In this document: one piece after another, positions 1 to 8,498 of the stretch | Layout of the letters: each line of letters begins with the position of its first letter | Position numbering within the stretch: the first letter of the stretch is position 1 | Assembly: GCF_000741705.1 (NCBI RefSeq) | Contig: NZ_JGZI01000008.1 | Location: 248,001-312,000 of the forward strand | Direction of reading: 5' to 3' | Origin: Bifidobacterium psychraerophilum | Lineage (GTDB): Bacteria; Actinomycetota; Actinomycetes; Actinomycetales; Bifidobacteriaceae | Length of the DNA stretch: 64,000 nt | Made by a program: the position numbers and the translations under genes | The notes under the pieces: generated by a model | Database searches by the model: none | Seen by the model: the letters and a program-made list of their open reading frames with translations, nothing else | Told to the model about the DNA's origin: nothing

Positions 1-1240
1 GGCCATCCATCTTCATCAGCTCGTTGATCGTGACGAACTGGTAGCCCTGCTGGTGCAGGGCATCGATGATGCTCGGCAGCACCTTGACGTCCTCGGTGCG
101 GTCCCCTCCGCCGTCATGCATCAGCACGATGGCTCCCGAATAGGCGTGGTCGAGCACCTGTTGCTTGATCTCCTGTTCGCCCGGGCGCTTCCAGTCCAGG
201 GTGTCGATGGTCCACAGGAGGTTGGAGCTGACCATATCGGAGCAGTCAATCCAATTCTGTTTGCTGAACGCGCCGTAAGGGGCCCTCAGCATGCGTGACT
301 GGGTGTCCGATGCCGAGCTGATGGCGCTGAATCCCGCACTGAGTTCCGCGCGCAATGCGTCTCGTCCGAGCGTCGACAGGTCGGGATGCGTGTTGCTGTG
401 ACTGGCCACCTGGTTGCCGTCGGCTATCATCTGCCGCTCCATCTGGGGAAGTTCGGCGGATTGCTTGCCGATGTCGAAGAAGGTCGCTTTGGCTCCCTTG
501 TCCTTGAGGATCTGAAGGATGGGTGCGCTGAAGCTGCTGGGGCCATCATCGAAGGTCAGCGCTATGACCTTCTTGTCGGCTGGCACCTTGGGACTGATGG
601 AATCAATCTTCAATTCGCTTGCCGGCCTGATGACCTTCTTATCGACCTTTTCCCCGGATGTGACGCCGACCCAGTATTCCTGTCTCCCCACCCGCCCCTG
701 CTGCGCGACGAATTGGATCGCCCCTCCGGTGGTTATGGATGCGTCGAAGGGAATGTCCTTCTCGTGGACCGTGTGCGATTCGGTGGTGTCCTTGCCGTTT
801 TCGACCGTGATCGTGTCGCCCTGCCGCAGGTGTGTGGTGTCCAGTCCCGCATCGCTGATCGCCACATCGTTCTGACGGACCGATATTGCGGATCCTCCTG
901 TGCTCTCAAGCGTCTTTCCGCTGAAGGATAAGAGCTTCCCCGGTTTTTTCCCGAAATTCCCATGCTCGCCGAGTACGTCCCGTAGGGTCTGCCTTCCTGT
1001 CGTCTGTATGGCGGAATGGTTCACCTCGACCGTGAAATGACGATAGTTGTTCCACCAATACCAGCCGGCGAAGGCTCCCGCGATGATGATGAGCGCCAGC
1101 GCCAGCATCGCGATCGCGGTTCTTCTGCGGTTTTTGGGTGTTTTGGATATGGAGAGGACCTCCACGTCGGCTTCGTTTTCGATCGATGCCTGCATGCTGC
1201 TGTCAGTGCTGTCAGTGCTGTCAGTGCTGTCACCCTTCAT
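1..1240 (-). CDS. Membrane-anchored polysaccharide deacetylase (NodB domain), C-terminus cut by window edge
   Basis: Reads from an ATG at 1240 with an SD (GGGAAGG) just upstream and is still open at base 1. A Ser/Thr/Asp-rich N-terminus precedes one membrane segment (about residues 40-60), so the enzyme faces outside. A middle region of about 150 residues leads into a NodB-type catalytic domain. All five hallmark motifs are visible: LTFDDGP (metal-binding Asp, near 540-570), SHSNTHPD (metal-binding His pair), RAPYG, DTLDWKRPG and LMHDGGG. Members of this carbohydrate esterase 4 superfamily remove acetyl groups from peptidoglycan or other surface glycans, often giving lysozyme resistance; the exact substrate cannot be read here. 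Only a short tail should be missing beyond the left edge. Confidence 0.9.
   Translation of the reverse strand, partial: MKGDSTDSTDSTDSSMQASIENEADVEVLSISKTPKNRRRTAIAMLALALIIIAGAFAGWYWWNNYRHFTVEVNHSAIQTTGRQTLRDVLGEHGNFGKKPGKLLSFSGKTLESTGGSAISVRQNDVAISDAGLDTTHLRQGDTITVENGKDTTESHTVHEKDIPFDASITTGGAIQFVAQQGRVGRQEYWVGVTSGEKVDKKVIRPASELKIDSISPKVPADKKVIALTFDDGPSSFSAPILQILKDKGAKATFFDIGKQSAELPQMERQMIADGNQVASHSNTHPDLSTLGRDALRAELSAGFSAISSASDTQSRMLRAPYGAFSKQNWIDCSDMVSSNLLWTIDTLDWKRPGEQEIKQQVLDHAYSGAIVLMHDGGGDRTEDVKVLPSIIDALHQQGYQFVTINELMKMDG
1201..1232. repeat. In-frame 9-bp tandem repeat (TGTCAGTGC x3.6)
   Basis: Three perfect copies plus a partial fourth of a 9-bp unit lie at the very start of the deacetylase gene. 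On the coding strand they give (Asp-Ser-Thr)n. Because the unit is a multiple of three, slippage would change the length of the N-terminal tail but keep the frame. Confidence 0.9.
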
Positions 1241-1306
1241 GTTCTTCCCTTCCCGTCTCGCTCCCCCGGCCATTGTAGGGCTGCGGATGAGAGTGGATTG
1301 TAAAGA

Positions 1307-1335
1307 TTGACGCAAAGTAGTTTGCGTTATAAACT
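1307..1335 (+). promoter_or_regulatory. Promoter with overlapping 18-bp palindromic operator
   Basis: TTGACG (1307-1312) and TAAACT (1330-1335) are spaced by 17 bp. Between them sits the perfect inverted repeat ACGCAAA-GTAG-TTTGCGT (1310-1327). An operator inside the spacer would block RNA polymerase. The operon it controls encodes a winged-helix regulator, so autoregulation is the simplest reading (inference). Confidence 0.55.
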
Positions 1336-1379
1336 AAAGACAAGCAATGGACGGAAGCTGAAAGAAGGGGATGGTTGCG

Positions 1380-2129
1380 ATGGGGAAGAACAACAGGGAA
1401 TATGACATCTCAGGGAATCGGGCGACCCAGTCTCCGGACGGGGAAGCCGGGCAGGAGGAGGTCATCATGGAAGCTCGCGTGGCCGCAGGTCTGATCGAGC
1501 GCCAGTCGCAACGCGTTGATCGCATGTTCAACGTCTTCAGCTGGAGCTTCTGCCTGATCTGGGGCGTGGCTTGGCTGATCGGGTATCTGGTGCTCGGGCT
1601 GGCGACTTCGGCGAATGCCGGGGTCACGCCCATATGGGCCTGGATCTGCGGGGCGGGGATGCTGCTGTGTGCGGTCGTGCTATCGATCGTGGTTGCTTTC
1701 AGAGGGCTGTCTGGCTACAGGGCTTCCTCGGAGCGTAGCCGCAGGGAGAGCAGTCAGGGGGTCATCTATGGGTGGACCTGGTTCCTTGCCTTCAGCCTGG
1801 GAATGAGCGCGCTGGGTATGATCTCCCAGCGATACGAATTGAACGCCAATGCCACGGCGTCCTTGTATTGCGTCGTCACGGCCCTGCTCGTCGGTGCCCT
1901 CTACATGATCGGCGGGGCTCTCTGGGGTGATAAGTCCCAGTTCGTCGTAGGCGTCTGGATGCTGATGCTTACACTGGTGCTTCCGATGTTCGAGGGATCG
2001 ACCGGATACATCATCATGGGCGTGCTCGGAGGCGGTGGCATGATACTCGAGGCGGTCTGGGCCCTCTTCGCATCCCGCAAGGGCGGCTTCGCCGACGGCA
2101 TCCGGGCCGGGAAGACGGAAGCGGCCTGA
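1380..2129 (+). CDS. Multi-pass membrane protein of unknown function
   Basis: The protein is 249 aa if started at ATG 1380, which has AAGAAGGGG nine bases upstream; ATG 1371 sits directly on that SD and is less likely. A polar N-terminus of about 45 residues is followed by five or so hydrophobic segments (roughly residues 50-75, 85-105, 130-150, 160-180, 190-225). No enzymatic motif is visible. It is followed one base later by a small winged-helix regulator. Pairs of a membrane protein and a small PF13601-like regulator are common in actinobacteria, and the regulator probably controls the pair in response to an unknown signal. Confidence 0.75.
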   Translation: MGKNNREYDISGNRATQSPDGEAGQEEVIMEARVAAGLIERQSQRVDRMFNVFSWSFCLIWGVAWLIGYLVLGLATSANAGVTPIWAWICGAGMLLCAVVLSIVVAFRGLSGYRASSERSRRESSQGVIYGWTWFLAFSLGMSALGMISQRYELNANATASLYCVVTALLVGALYMIGGALWGDKSQFVVGVWMLMLTLVLPMFEGSTGYIIMGVLGGGGMILEAVWALFASRKGGFADGIRAGKTEAA

Positions 2130-2130
2130 T

Positions 2131-2427
2131 ATGAGCGATGAACTCGATCCGATGATCCATGCGACCTCACGGTTGAAGATCATGACGACCCTGTACAAGT
2201 TGGGGGGCGATGACGCCCTGGCCTTCCCGAGGTTGGCCAATCTGTTGGGCATGACGCATGGCAACCTATCCGTGCATCTGAGCAAACTGGAACAGGTCGA
2301 CTATGTGCATATCGAAAAAACCTTCGAGGGGAAGAAGCCGGCCACATTCGTCTCGATAACCGCAACGGGGCGCAAAGCCTTCGACGCTTATCTGCATGCC
2401 TTGCAGGACCTTCTGCAAGGCGACTGA
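2131..2427 (+). CDS. Small winged-helix transcriptional regulator (HTH_34/ArsR-like)
   Basis: This 98-aa protein is almost entirely a winged-helix domain. A recognition helix around residues 36-52 (LGMTHGNLSVHLSKLEQ) is followed by a wing with a basic FEGKKPATFVSIT segment and a C-terminal dimerisation helix. The layout matches the PF13601-type DNA-binding family. It starts one base after the stop of the membrane protein (TGATATG), so the two are translationally coupled. No cysteine-rich metal site is present, so a metal-sensing ArsR role is unlikely. The palindrome at 1310-1327 is a plausible operator. Confidence 0.85.
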   Translation: MSDELDPMIHATSRLKIMTTLYKLGGDDALAFPRLANLLGMTHGNLSVHLSKLEQVDYVHIEKTFEGKKPATFVSITATGRKAFDAYLHALQDLLQGD

Positions 2428-2447
2428 GCGCACAGCGTGTGTCGGCC

Positions 2448-2478
2448 TTGACTTGGAGTTAACTCCAAGTCCTAGAAT
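2448..2478 (+). promoter_or_regulatory. MerR-type promoter: 19-bp spacer filled by a 20-bp perfect palindrome
   Basis: TTGACT (2448-2453) and TAGAAT (2473-2478) are 19 bp apart, the over-long spacer typical of MerR-activated promoters. The spacer carries ACTTGGAGTT/AACTCCAAGT (2451-2470), a perfect palindrome. The start codon at 2486 lies exactly where transcription should begin, so the mRNA may be leaderless. Confidence 0.85.
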
Positions 2479-2485
2479 CGCCATT

Positions 2486-2926
2486 ATGACGAAGCAAGAA
2501 GAACAAGCCTTGAGGCTGCTTGGGGAAGCGGATGGCGCACCTGAGGAATGGTCGGCGCCGCGTTGGTCGATCGGTCAGGCGGCACAGCGAACGGGGGTCT
2601 CGGCCGACACCCTGCGGTACTACGAGCGTGAAGGCATCATGTCTCCCGCCGGCAGGACATCGGGCGGTCTGCGACGCTACAGCGAGCTCGATCTGGAGAA
2701 GATAGTCTGTGCCCATTGGTTGCGCGAGGCCGGGGTGCCGTTGTCTACCATCCGGCAATTCGACACCTTGCGGGACCAAGGACGCCAGACGCTCAGGGGT
2801 AGGCGTGCGCTACTGCTCGATCATCTTGAAGAGTTGGAGCGTCGGCGCCAGGACATCGATGCCTCGATAGCCTCGATCCAGAAGAAGATCGCCAAATACG
2901 ACAGGCTTATGGAGGCGCGGGGATGA
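2486..2926 (+). CDS. MerR family transcriptional regulator
   Basis: The protein is 146 aa. After about 25 polar residues comes the MerR helix-turn-helix (SIGQAAQRTGVSADTLRYYE), then the wing with GLRRYSELDLEKI, then a long C-terminal coiled coil (LEELERRRQDIDASIASIQKKI) for dimerisation. There is no obvious cysteine sensor motif, so it is more likely a small-molecule or stress sensor than a metal sensor. ATG 2486 is chosen because it falls 7 nt after the -10 of a perfect MerR-type promoter; an upstream in-frame start at 2396 would lie before that promoter. It overlaps the next gene, a DMT transporter, by 4 bp, so the pair is an operon and the transporter is the likely target. Confidence 0.92.
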   Translation: MTKQEEQALRLLGEADGAPEEWSAPRWSIGQAAQRTGVSADTLRYYEREGIMSPAGRTSGGLRRYSELDLEKIVCAHWLREAGVPLSTIRQFDTLRDQGRQTLRGRRALLLDHLEELERRRQDIDASIASIQKKIAKYDRLMEARG

Positions 2927-3867
2927 GTAGACGGAATCGCGCCATTCTCTCCCTTGTCGTTGCGGCGGCATTCTGGGCGGGCAATTATGTATTCGGGCAT
3001 GTGGCCGTCGAGAGCATGTCACCCTTCAGCATCGTGTTCCTCCGCTGGGCCATCGCATTGATCCCGCTGGTCCTGATCGCACAGCTTGCTGAGCACCCTG
3101 ACTGGCGTATGGTCATCGGACATTGGCGCTTTCTGCTGTTCCAAGGTGTTCTTGGCATGTTCGCATACAACTTTCTGCTGTACGCGGCATTGCATGTATC
3201 CACCGCCTTCGCTGCATCGCTGATTAATGCGGCGAACCCGGCGCTTATCGCTCTGGTGGCGCTTGTGGTGTTGCATGAGCGCATCGGTTGGCGTGGTGCG
3301 GTGGGAATAGCCCTTGCATTGCTGGGGGTGCTCGTGGTGCTCACCCGTGGTGACATAGGCACGCTGACCACGAGTGCCTTCGGATCGGGGACATGGCTGA
3401 TGCTCGGTGCCATCGCGGTGTGGACGGTCTATAGCATTGCCGGTCGGATGGGGCCCAAACTCCCGCCGGTCACCGCGGTGACCGTGCAGGCGGCCTTCGT
3501 GGTGGCCGGTCTTGCGGCGGTCGCGCCCTTTGTGGGGGTGACGATCCCCAAGGACGCCCCCGGCGTGGCTTCCCTGCTGTTCATAGCGATTTTCCCGTCC
3601 TGCCTGTCCTATGTGCTTTGGAACACCGCGCTAGACGAGATATCGCCGGGGAAGGCCGGTGTGTTCCTGAACCTCATCACCCTGTTCACCGCAATCTGGG
3701 CCCTGGCTACCGGCGAGACCATCTCCGTCTCGCAGATTGTGGGAGGACTGGCGATCATCGTCGGCGTTCTGCTCACCACCCTTCCGGGGCACGGCAAGGA
3801 GCATCCGGTGGAAGCCGGTGCTGGCATCTCGAAGCATGCAACTCATGGAGATGTGGAAAGCCGATAG
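2923..3867 (+). CDS. EamA/DMT-family membrane transporter
   Basis: The 314-aa protein has ten predicted membrane helices arranged as two EamA repeats (about residues 7-140 and 155-290). Typical signatures include AAFWAGNYVFGH at the start of the first repeat and a conserved ALHVSTAFAASLINAANPALIALVALVVL region. DMT transporters of this type usually export amino acids, nucleosides or drugs; the substrate is not readable. Its ATG overlaps the stop of the MerR gene (ATGA), so it is co-transcribed with its probable regulator. A hydrophilic His/Glu tail of about 25 residues follows the last helix. Confidence 0.9.
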   Translation: MSRRNRAILSLVVAAAFWAGNYVFGHVAVESMSPFSIVFLRWAIALIPLVLIAQLAEHPDWRMVIGHWRFLLFQGVLGMFAYNFLLYAALHVSTAFAASLINAANPALIALVALVVLHERIGWRGAVGIALALLGVLVVLTRGDIGTLTTSAFGSGTWLMLGAIAVWTVYSIAGRMGPKLPPVTAVTVQAAFVVAGLAAVAPFVGVTIPKDAPGVASLLFIAIFPSCLSYVLWNTALDEISPGKAGVFLNLITLFTAIWALATGETISVSQIVGGLAIIVGVLLTTLPGHGKEHPVEAGAGISKHATHGDVESR

Positions 3868-3912
3868 GACACGGGGATACGTGACGGTGCTCGGATTGAT
3901 CACGAGAACGAG

Positions 3913-4266
3913 TCAGAGTACTTCACCCGAATCAGGCTCTGACGATTCCTGAGTCCCGAAGCGGGCCCGCAGCTTTGATTCGCTTGCCCGCATCAGATCC
4001 TCGGGTGAATACCCGTATTTATCGGCGAGGATAAGCACATTGTCGAATACGTCGGCGAGCTCCTCGAGAATGTGCTCCTGTTGTTTCTCGACGGACTGCC
4101 GTTGCTCATCCGGGTGGTCGCGTCCGATTTCATGGGTGCGAACGGCCTGTGCCAACTCTCCCATCTCCTCGGTCAGGAATGCAAGCCTGATGAAGGGAGG
4201 GTAGGGGTACCATTGTCGGCTGATATAGAAATCCTTGAGCCAACTGGCATGTGTATTGATATCCAT
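3913..4266 (-). CDS. MazG-like nucleotide pyrophosphohydrolase
   Basis: The 117-aa protein is a single all-alpha NTP-PPase domain. The metal-binding motif EExxE...ExxD is present as E33-E34-E37 and E69-D72, in LTEEMGELAQAVR and HILEELADVFDN. Such enzymes hydrolyse non-canonical or excess nucleoside triphosphates to monophosphates (house-cleaning). ATG 4266 is chosen over longer in-frame possibilities because homology starts there and AAAGGT precedes it. It is divergent from the LOG-family gene, with only 63 bp between them. A longer reading on this strand up to 5121 has no support. Confidence 0.88.
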   Translation of the reverse strand: MDINTHASWLKDFYISRQWYPYPPFIRLAFLTEEMGELAQAVRTHEIGRDHPDEQRQSVEKQQEHILEELADVFDNVLILADKYGYSPEDLMRASESKLRARFGTQESSEPDSGEVL

Positions 4267-4329
4267 GACGACCGACCTTTGTTGGGAGATATCCGTACGG
4301 CATCGAACACTATAGACAGGGGAGCGGAA

Positions 4330-4917
4330 TTGTCCAGAAACATCGTGGTGTATTGCGGAGCCTCCAGTGGCAACGGCGGGCGCTTCGAAGAGGCGGCGGT
4401 CAAGGTGGCCGACTGGATCGCCGCGAAGGGCGACACGCTCATCTATGGCGGGGGCAATGTGGGGCTGATGGGTATCGTCGCCAGACGGGTGCTCGCCAAA
4501 GGGGGAAAGGTGCATGGTGTGATTCCCCGGATCCTGAAGGAACGTGGCACCGCCTTGGAGGGAATCACCGAGCTGAGCGTTGTCGAAGACATGCCCGCGC
4601 GGAAGCGGATGATGCTTGAACTGGGTGATGTGTGTCTGGCCTTGCCGGGCGGGCCGGGAACCTTGGAGGAGATCAGCGAGGCGTTTTCGTGGTCTCGCCT
4701 GGGGTTGAATCCCAATCCCTGCATATTCTTCGACGTTGACGGGTTCTGGCGGTCCACGGCGGACATGTATGACCGCATGGTGGCTGACGGGTTCCTGACC
4801 GAGGAGGACCGCGGCAAATTGCTCTTCACCCAATCCTTTGACGCCATCGACGAATGGGTCGGGCAGTATCGGCCTCCACGGATTCGGCAGTACCGGACGC
4901 AGGGGAAAGCGGCGTAG
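4330..4917 (+). CDS. LOG-family (TIGR00730) Rossmann-fold nucleotide phosphoribohydrolase
   Basis: The protein is 195 aa from a TTG start with AGGGGAG five bases upstream; upstream in-frame starts would overlap the divergent MazG gene. The family signatures GGGNVGLMG (residues 40-48) and PGGPGTLEE (106-114), together with the catalytic Arg-Lys at 91-92, are all present. LOG proteins cleave nucleoside 5'-monophosphates between base and ribose phosphate, and in plants activate cytokinins. In bacteria they are nucleotide-metabolism or housekeeping enzymes, which fits the neighbouring pyrophosphohydrolase. The last 15 or so residues are basic and poorly conserved. Confidence 0.88.
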   Translation: MSRNIVVYCGASSGNGGRFEEAAVKVADWIAAKGDTLIYGGGNVGLMGIVARRVLAKGGKVHGVIPRILKERGTALEGITELSVVEDMPARKRMMLELGDVCLALPGGPGTLEEISEAFSWSRLGLNPNPCIFFDVDGFWRSTADMYDRMVADGFLTEEDRGKLLFTQSFDAIDEWVGQYRPPRIRQYRTQGKAA

Positions 4918-5087
4918 CGGTGTACGCGTCGGCAGCTGCATATCGGCTACGCCGGGAATGAACCCCTGCTCTGCCATCACTAGTAGGATGGTAGTTTCAG
5001 GTCTTTTGAACTGCGAGATCTGTCTGTTGCAGACATCATCCGGGCGGACCCGGTGATCGGCAGCAGGAAGCGACACTGGGAGGACGG

Positions 5088-5789
5088 ATGAAAATCCTTG
5101 TTGCGGACGACGATCGTACATTCATCGAAATGTTGCGTGCCGCCCTGCTGATGCAAGGGTATGAGGTCTCTGTGGCATCAGCGGGCGATAGCTGCCTCGC
5201 TTCGGTGTCCGAGGAGAAGCCGGATCTGATATTGCTGGATATGGGTTTGCCGGACATCGACGGCATCACGGTCATACGTGGTGTGCGACGGTGGAGTGAT
5301 GTGCCCATCATGGTGGTTTCCGGCCGGACGGAGACGACGCGGATAATCTCGGCCCTGGATGCCGGAGCCGATGAATATGTGACGAAACCGATAACGCTGG
5401 ATGAGCTGCTTGCGCGCGTGCGTGCGCTGATCCGACGCGTTCCCCACGAGCATGGCGCGCCGCTTATCACCATGGGGCATGTGACCATCGATCTGTCCAC
5501 TCATTCCGTGTTCCGTCAGTACCGCGGGCGCCAGATCCGTGTGCAGCTGACTCCGACGGAGTGGAAGGTGCTGCAGATGTTGGTGAGGAACGTCGGCAGG
5601 CTGGTGACCCGCCAGGATCTGCTGACCGAGATATGGGGCAGCGAACACGTGAACGATTCCGGTAACCTGCGTCTCTATGTGTCACAGCTGCGCAAGAAGA
5701 TCGAGCAGGACCCCGCCAAGCCCCAGTTCCTCAAAACCGAAACCGGCATGGGGTACAGGCTTGAGCTTCAGGACAGCGCCAATCACTGA
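5088..5789 (+). CDS. OmpR/KdpE-type response regulator (orphan)
   Basis: The 233-aa protein has a receiver domain (residues 1-120) and a winged-helix DNA-binding domain (about 130-228). The acidic pocket D7-D9, phospho-acceptor D51 (LLLDMGLPD), switch S78 and K100 are all in place, so it should be phosphorylated. The wording WSDVPIMVVSGR and LDAGADEYVTKP is closest to KdpE. No histidine kinase or Kdp potassium pump gene is adjacent, so its partner is elsewhere or absent. GGGAGGA precedes ATG 5088. The 170 bp before it (4918-5087) hold no gene, only its presumed promoter. Confidence 0.93.
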   Translation: MKILVADDDRTFIEMLRAALLMQGYEVSVASAGDSCLASVSEEKPDLILLDMGLPDIDGITVIRGVRRWSDVPIMVVSGRTETTRIISALDAGADEYVTKPITLDELLARVRALIRRVPHEHGAPLITMGHVTIDLSTHSVFRQYRGRQIRVQLTPTEWKVLQMLVRNVGRLVTRQDLLTEIWGSEHVNDSGNLRLYVSQLRKKIEQDPAKPQFLKTETGMGYRLELQDSANH

Positions 5790-5805
5790 AAGACTCGCTG
5801 ACCGG

Positions 5806-5842
5806 GTGGGCGGAGCGCTCCCCAGGATGTGAATCCGCCCAC
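5806..5842. other. 9-bp stem-loop between response regulator and fba
   Basis: GTGGGCGGA (5806-5814) pairs perfectly with TCCGCCCAC (5834-5842) across a 19-nt loop that itself contains the palindrome GGAGCGCTCC (5812-5821). There is no U-tract, so it is either a weak terminator of the regulator gene or a structure in the fba leader. Confidence 0.6.
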
Positions 5843-5903
5843 ACTCGAAGCCCATATTCAGCTGTACCGAGGCGTCGTATCCCTCGAAGCGGATAATGAA
5901 GGT

Positions 5904-6962
5904 ATGACTATCGCAACACCGGAGCGTTACGCTCACATGCTGGATGCCGCCAGAAGCGGTGGATACGCATACCCCGCAATCAATGTGACCAGCACCCAGA
6001 CCCTGAATGCCGCGCTGCAGGGATTCGCGGAGGCGGAGTCGGACGGCATCATCCAGGTCTCGGTCGGTGGTGCATCCTATCTTTCCGGGCAGGCCGTGGG
6101 CGAGCGCGTTACCGGTTCGCTTGCGCTCGCCGCATTCGCACGGGAGGTGGCGAAACGCTACCCGAAGATCACCGTCGCCCTGCATACCGATCATTGCGCC
6201 GTGCAATACCTCGACGGGTGGGTGCGTCCGCTTTTGGCCTACGAGGCGGACCAGGTGGCGCACGGTCAGGAACCCGCGTTTCAATCCCATATGTGGGACG
6301 GTTCCACGGTTGAGCTGGGCAAGAACCTTGAAATCGCCAGGGAGCTGCTCGACGCATCACAGGCGGCCCATACGGTCCTCGAAATCGAGATAGGAGCCGT
6401 CGGAGGTGAGGAGGACGGGCATCGTGCCTCTCCCAATGCAAAGCTCTACTCCACACCCGACGATGCCTTGCGTGTGGCCCGTGAACTGGGACTCGGGGAT
6501 GATGGCCGCTATATGGCCGCGTTCACCTTCGGCAATGTGCATGGGGCGTACAAGCCCGGTTTCGTGAAGTTGCGCCCTGATCTGCTCGGGGATATTCAGC
6601 AGGCGACCGCGCAGGCCCTGCAGGACGGTGTCATCGACTCCACGGCGGATTTCCCGGAGGACAAGCCCTTCCTGCTCGTGTTCCACGGAGGTTCGGGATC
6701 CTCTCCCGAGGATATAGCCCTTGCCGTGCGCAACGGCGTGGTGAAGATGAATATCGACACCGACACCCAGTATGCGTTTACGCGTGCGGTCGCCGGTCAT
6801 ATGTTCGCCAATTACGACAAAGTGCTGAAAGTCGATGGCGAAGTGGGCGAAAAGAAACAATACGACCCAAGAAGCTGGGGCGCCGAGGCCGAAGCGGCCA
6901 TGGCCGGTCGGGTGGTCGAGGCCTGCCAGCAGCTCGGGAGCGCGGGTCGTGCATTGAAGTAG
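5904..6962 (+). CDS. fba: Class II fructose-bisphosphate aldolase
   Basis: The 352-aa protein is full length for the zinc-dependent aldolase that interconverts fructose-1,6-bisphosphate with glyceraldehyde-3-phosphate and dihydroxyacetone phosphate in the cytoplasm. Zinc- and phosphate-binding signatures are clear: HTDHC (94-98), [32 protein letters not shown] and NIDTDTQ. In bifidobacteria hexoses go mainly through the fructose-6-phosphate phosphoketolase shunt, so this enzyme serves triose/gluconeogenic interconversion. ATG 5904 (MTIATPE) is chosen because bifidobacterial homologues start there, although the SD (GAAGG) is unusually close. In-frame starts upstream add 25 unconserved residues. 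Confidence 0.95.
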   Translation: MTIATPERYAHMLDAARSGGYAYPAINVTSTQTLNAALQGFAEAESDGIIQVSVGGASYLSGQAVGERVTGSLALAAFAREVAKRYPKITVALHTDHCAVQYLDGWVRPLLAYEADQVAHGQEPAFQSHMWDGSTVELGKNLEIARELLDASQAAHTVLEIEIGAVGGEEDGHRASPNAKLYSTPDDALRVARELGLGDDGRYMAAFTFGNVHGAYKPGFVKLRPDLLGDIQQATAQALQDGVIDSTADFPEDKPFLLVFHGGSGSSPEDIALAVRNGVVKMNIDTDTQYAFTRAVAGHMFANYDKVLKVDGEVGEKKQYDPRSWGAEAEAAMAGRVVEACQQLGSAGRALK

Positions 6963-7108
6963 CGGGCATCACCCGCTTCCGCAAGCCTTTACATGCGCTC
7001 CATCGCACGATGTGGGCTTTGACCGCCGGGCTGATGGTTAGCTCCATGCATCGGGGTAGTCTCGTTGTGGCGGATGGGGTGTCCCCGCCGCTCGAATGGA
7101 GGTGCATT

Positions 7109-8410
7109 ATGCCCGGAATCGTTCTTATCGGAGCCCAGTGGGGTGACGAGGGCAAAGGCAAGGCCACGGATCTTATCGGAGACAAGGTGGATTACGTCGC
7201 CCGCTTCAACGGCGGCAACAACGCAGGACATACCGTTGTGGTCGGTGATCAGACCTATGCCTTGCATCTGCTGCCATCCGGCATCATCCATCCCAATGTG
7301 ACGCCTGTTGTGGGCAACGGGGTCGTCGTGGATCCGGAGGCCTTGTTCGCCGAAATCGACGGACTGGAGTCGCGTGGCGTTGATTGCAGCCGGCTGCTGG
7401 TCAGTGAATCCGCACACATCATCGCGCCGTACCACCGCACGCTCGACAAGGTCACCGAGCGTTTCCTGGGGAAGCGCAAAATCGGCACGACGGGACGAGG
7501 CATCGGCCCGGCCTATGCGGACAAGGTGAACCGTGTCGGCATACGGGTGCACGATCTGTTCAATCCCGAGCATCTGCGGGACAAGGTGGAGGCCAGCCTC
7601 CACCAGAAGAACCAGATGCTGGTCAAGCTTTACAATCGCAGGACGATCGAAGTCGATGCGATCGTCGATGAACTGCTGGGTGTCGCCGAAAGACTCAAGC
7701 CTTATGTGGCCAATACCTCGCTGATCTTGAACAGGGCCCTGGACGAGGACAAGACGGTGCTCTTCGAGGGCGGGCAGGCCACCATGCTCGATGTCGATCA
7801 TGGCACCTATCCCTTTGTGACATCCTCCAACTGCACGGCGGGCGGCGCATGCACCGGAACAGGTGTGGGGCCGACCAAGATCAACCGCGTCATAGGGGTC
7901 TCCAAAGCCTACATCACTCGCGTTGGTGAAGGCCCCTTCCCGACCGAGTTGAATGATGAGTCCGGCGAATGGCTGCGCCAGCAGGGGCATGAATTCGGCG
8001 TGACCACAGGAAGACCGCGTCGCTGCGGCTGGTTCGATGCCTTGGTGAACCGCTATGCGGCCCAGATCAATGGATTGACCGATATCGTGCTGACCAAGCT
8101 GGATGTGCTCACCGGACTTGAGTCGATTCCGATCTGCACCGGTTATGACGTCACCCTCGCCGATGGATCCCATGCGAAGGTCAGCGATATGCCCACCGAT
8201 CAGGCCGAATTCGCCTCCGCGACTCCGATTTATGAGGAGATGCCCGGGTGGAGTGAGGATATTTCCGGGGCGCGGAGCTTCGAAGATTTCCCACAGACGA
8301 CGCAGGATTATGTGCACAGGCTCGAGGAGCTCTCCGCATGCCGCATCTCCGCGATCGGTACCGGTCCCGGCAGAGACCAGATCGTTTCGGTGCACTCGTT
8401 GATAGACTGA
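7109..8410 (+). CDS. purA: Adenylosuccinate synthetase
   Basis: The 433-aa protein is full length. It condenses IMP and aspartate with GTP to adenylosuccinate, the first committed step to AMP. The GTP-binding loop [11 protein letters not shown] (residues 8-18), NNAGHTV, the IMP-binding [14 protein letters not shown], and the C-terminal [13 protein letters not shown] and TKLDVLTG motifs are all present. GGAGG lies seven bases before ATG 7109; an in-frame start at 7010 would add 33 unconserved residues. A strong hairpin terminator follows at 8471. Confidence 0.97.
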   Translation: MPGIVLIGAQWGDEGKGKATDLIGDKVDYVARFNGGNNAGHTVVVGDQTYALHLLPSGIIHPNVTPVVGNGVVVDPEALFAEIDGLESRGVDCSRLLVSESAHIIAPYHRTLDKVTERFLGKRKIGTTGRGIGPAYADKVNRVGIRVHDLFNPEHLRDKVEASLHQKNQMLVKLYNRRTIEVDAIVDELLGVAERLKPYVANTSLILNRALDEDKTVLFEGGQATMLDVDHGTYPFVTSSNCTAGGACTGTGVGPTKINRVIGVSKAYITRVGEGPFPTELNDESGEWLRQQGHEFGVTTGRPRRCGWFDALVNRYAAQINGLTDIVLTKLDVLTGLESIPICTGYDVTLADGSHAKVSDMPTDQAEFASATPIYEEMPGWSEDISGARSFEDFPQTTQDYVHRLEELSACRISAIGTGPGRDQIVSVHSLID

Positions 8411-8470
8411 GTTTTTCCTTGTGATCAGGCGCTTCCCGCTATGGGATCCGCCTGCTGCCTTCCTGAAAGT

Positions 8471-8498
8471 CCCGGCGTTCACGCGCCGGGGCTTCTTC
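8471..8498 (+). terminator. Rho-independent terminator of purA
   Basis: CCCGGCG (8471-8477) and CGCCGGG (8484-8490) form a 7-bp GC stem with a 6-nt loop, followed by a pyrimidine-rich GCTTCTTC tail. The remaining 180 bp up to 8680 hold no gene, only the presumed liv promoter. Confidence 0.75.

Noticed and set aside
1201-1232. CRISPR-like repeat
   Set aside because: The unit is 9 bp with no spacers and lies inside a coding sequence; no CRISPR array was seen in the window.
4267-5121. Extension of the MazG-like protein up to 5121
   Set aside because: The extra 285 residues overlap the LOG gene on the other strand and show no domain; homology begins at ATG 4266.
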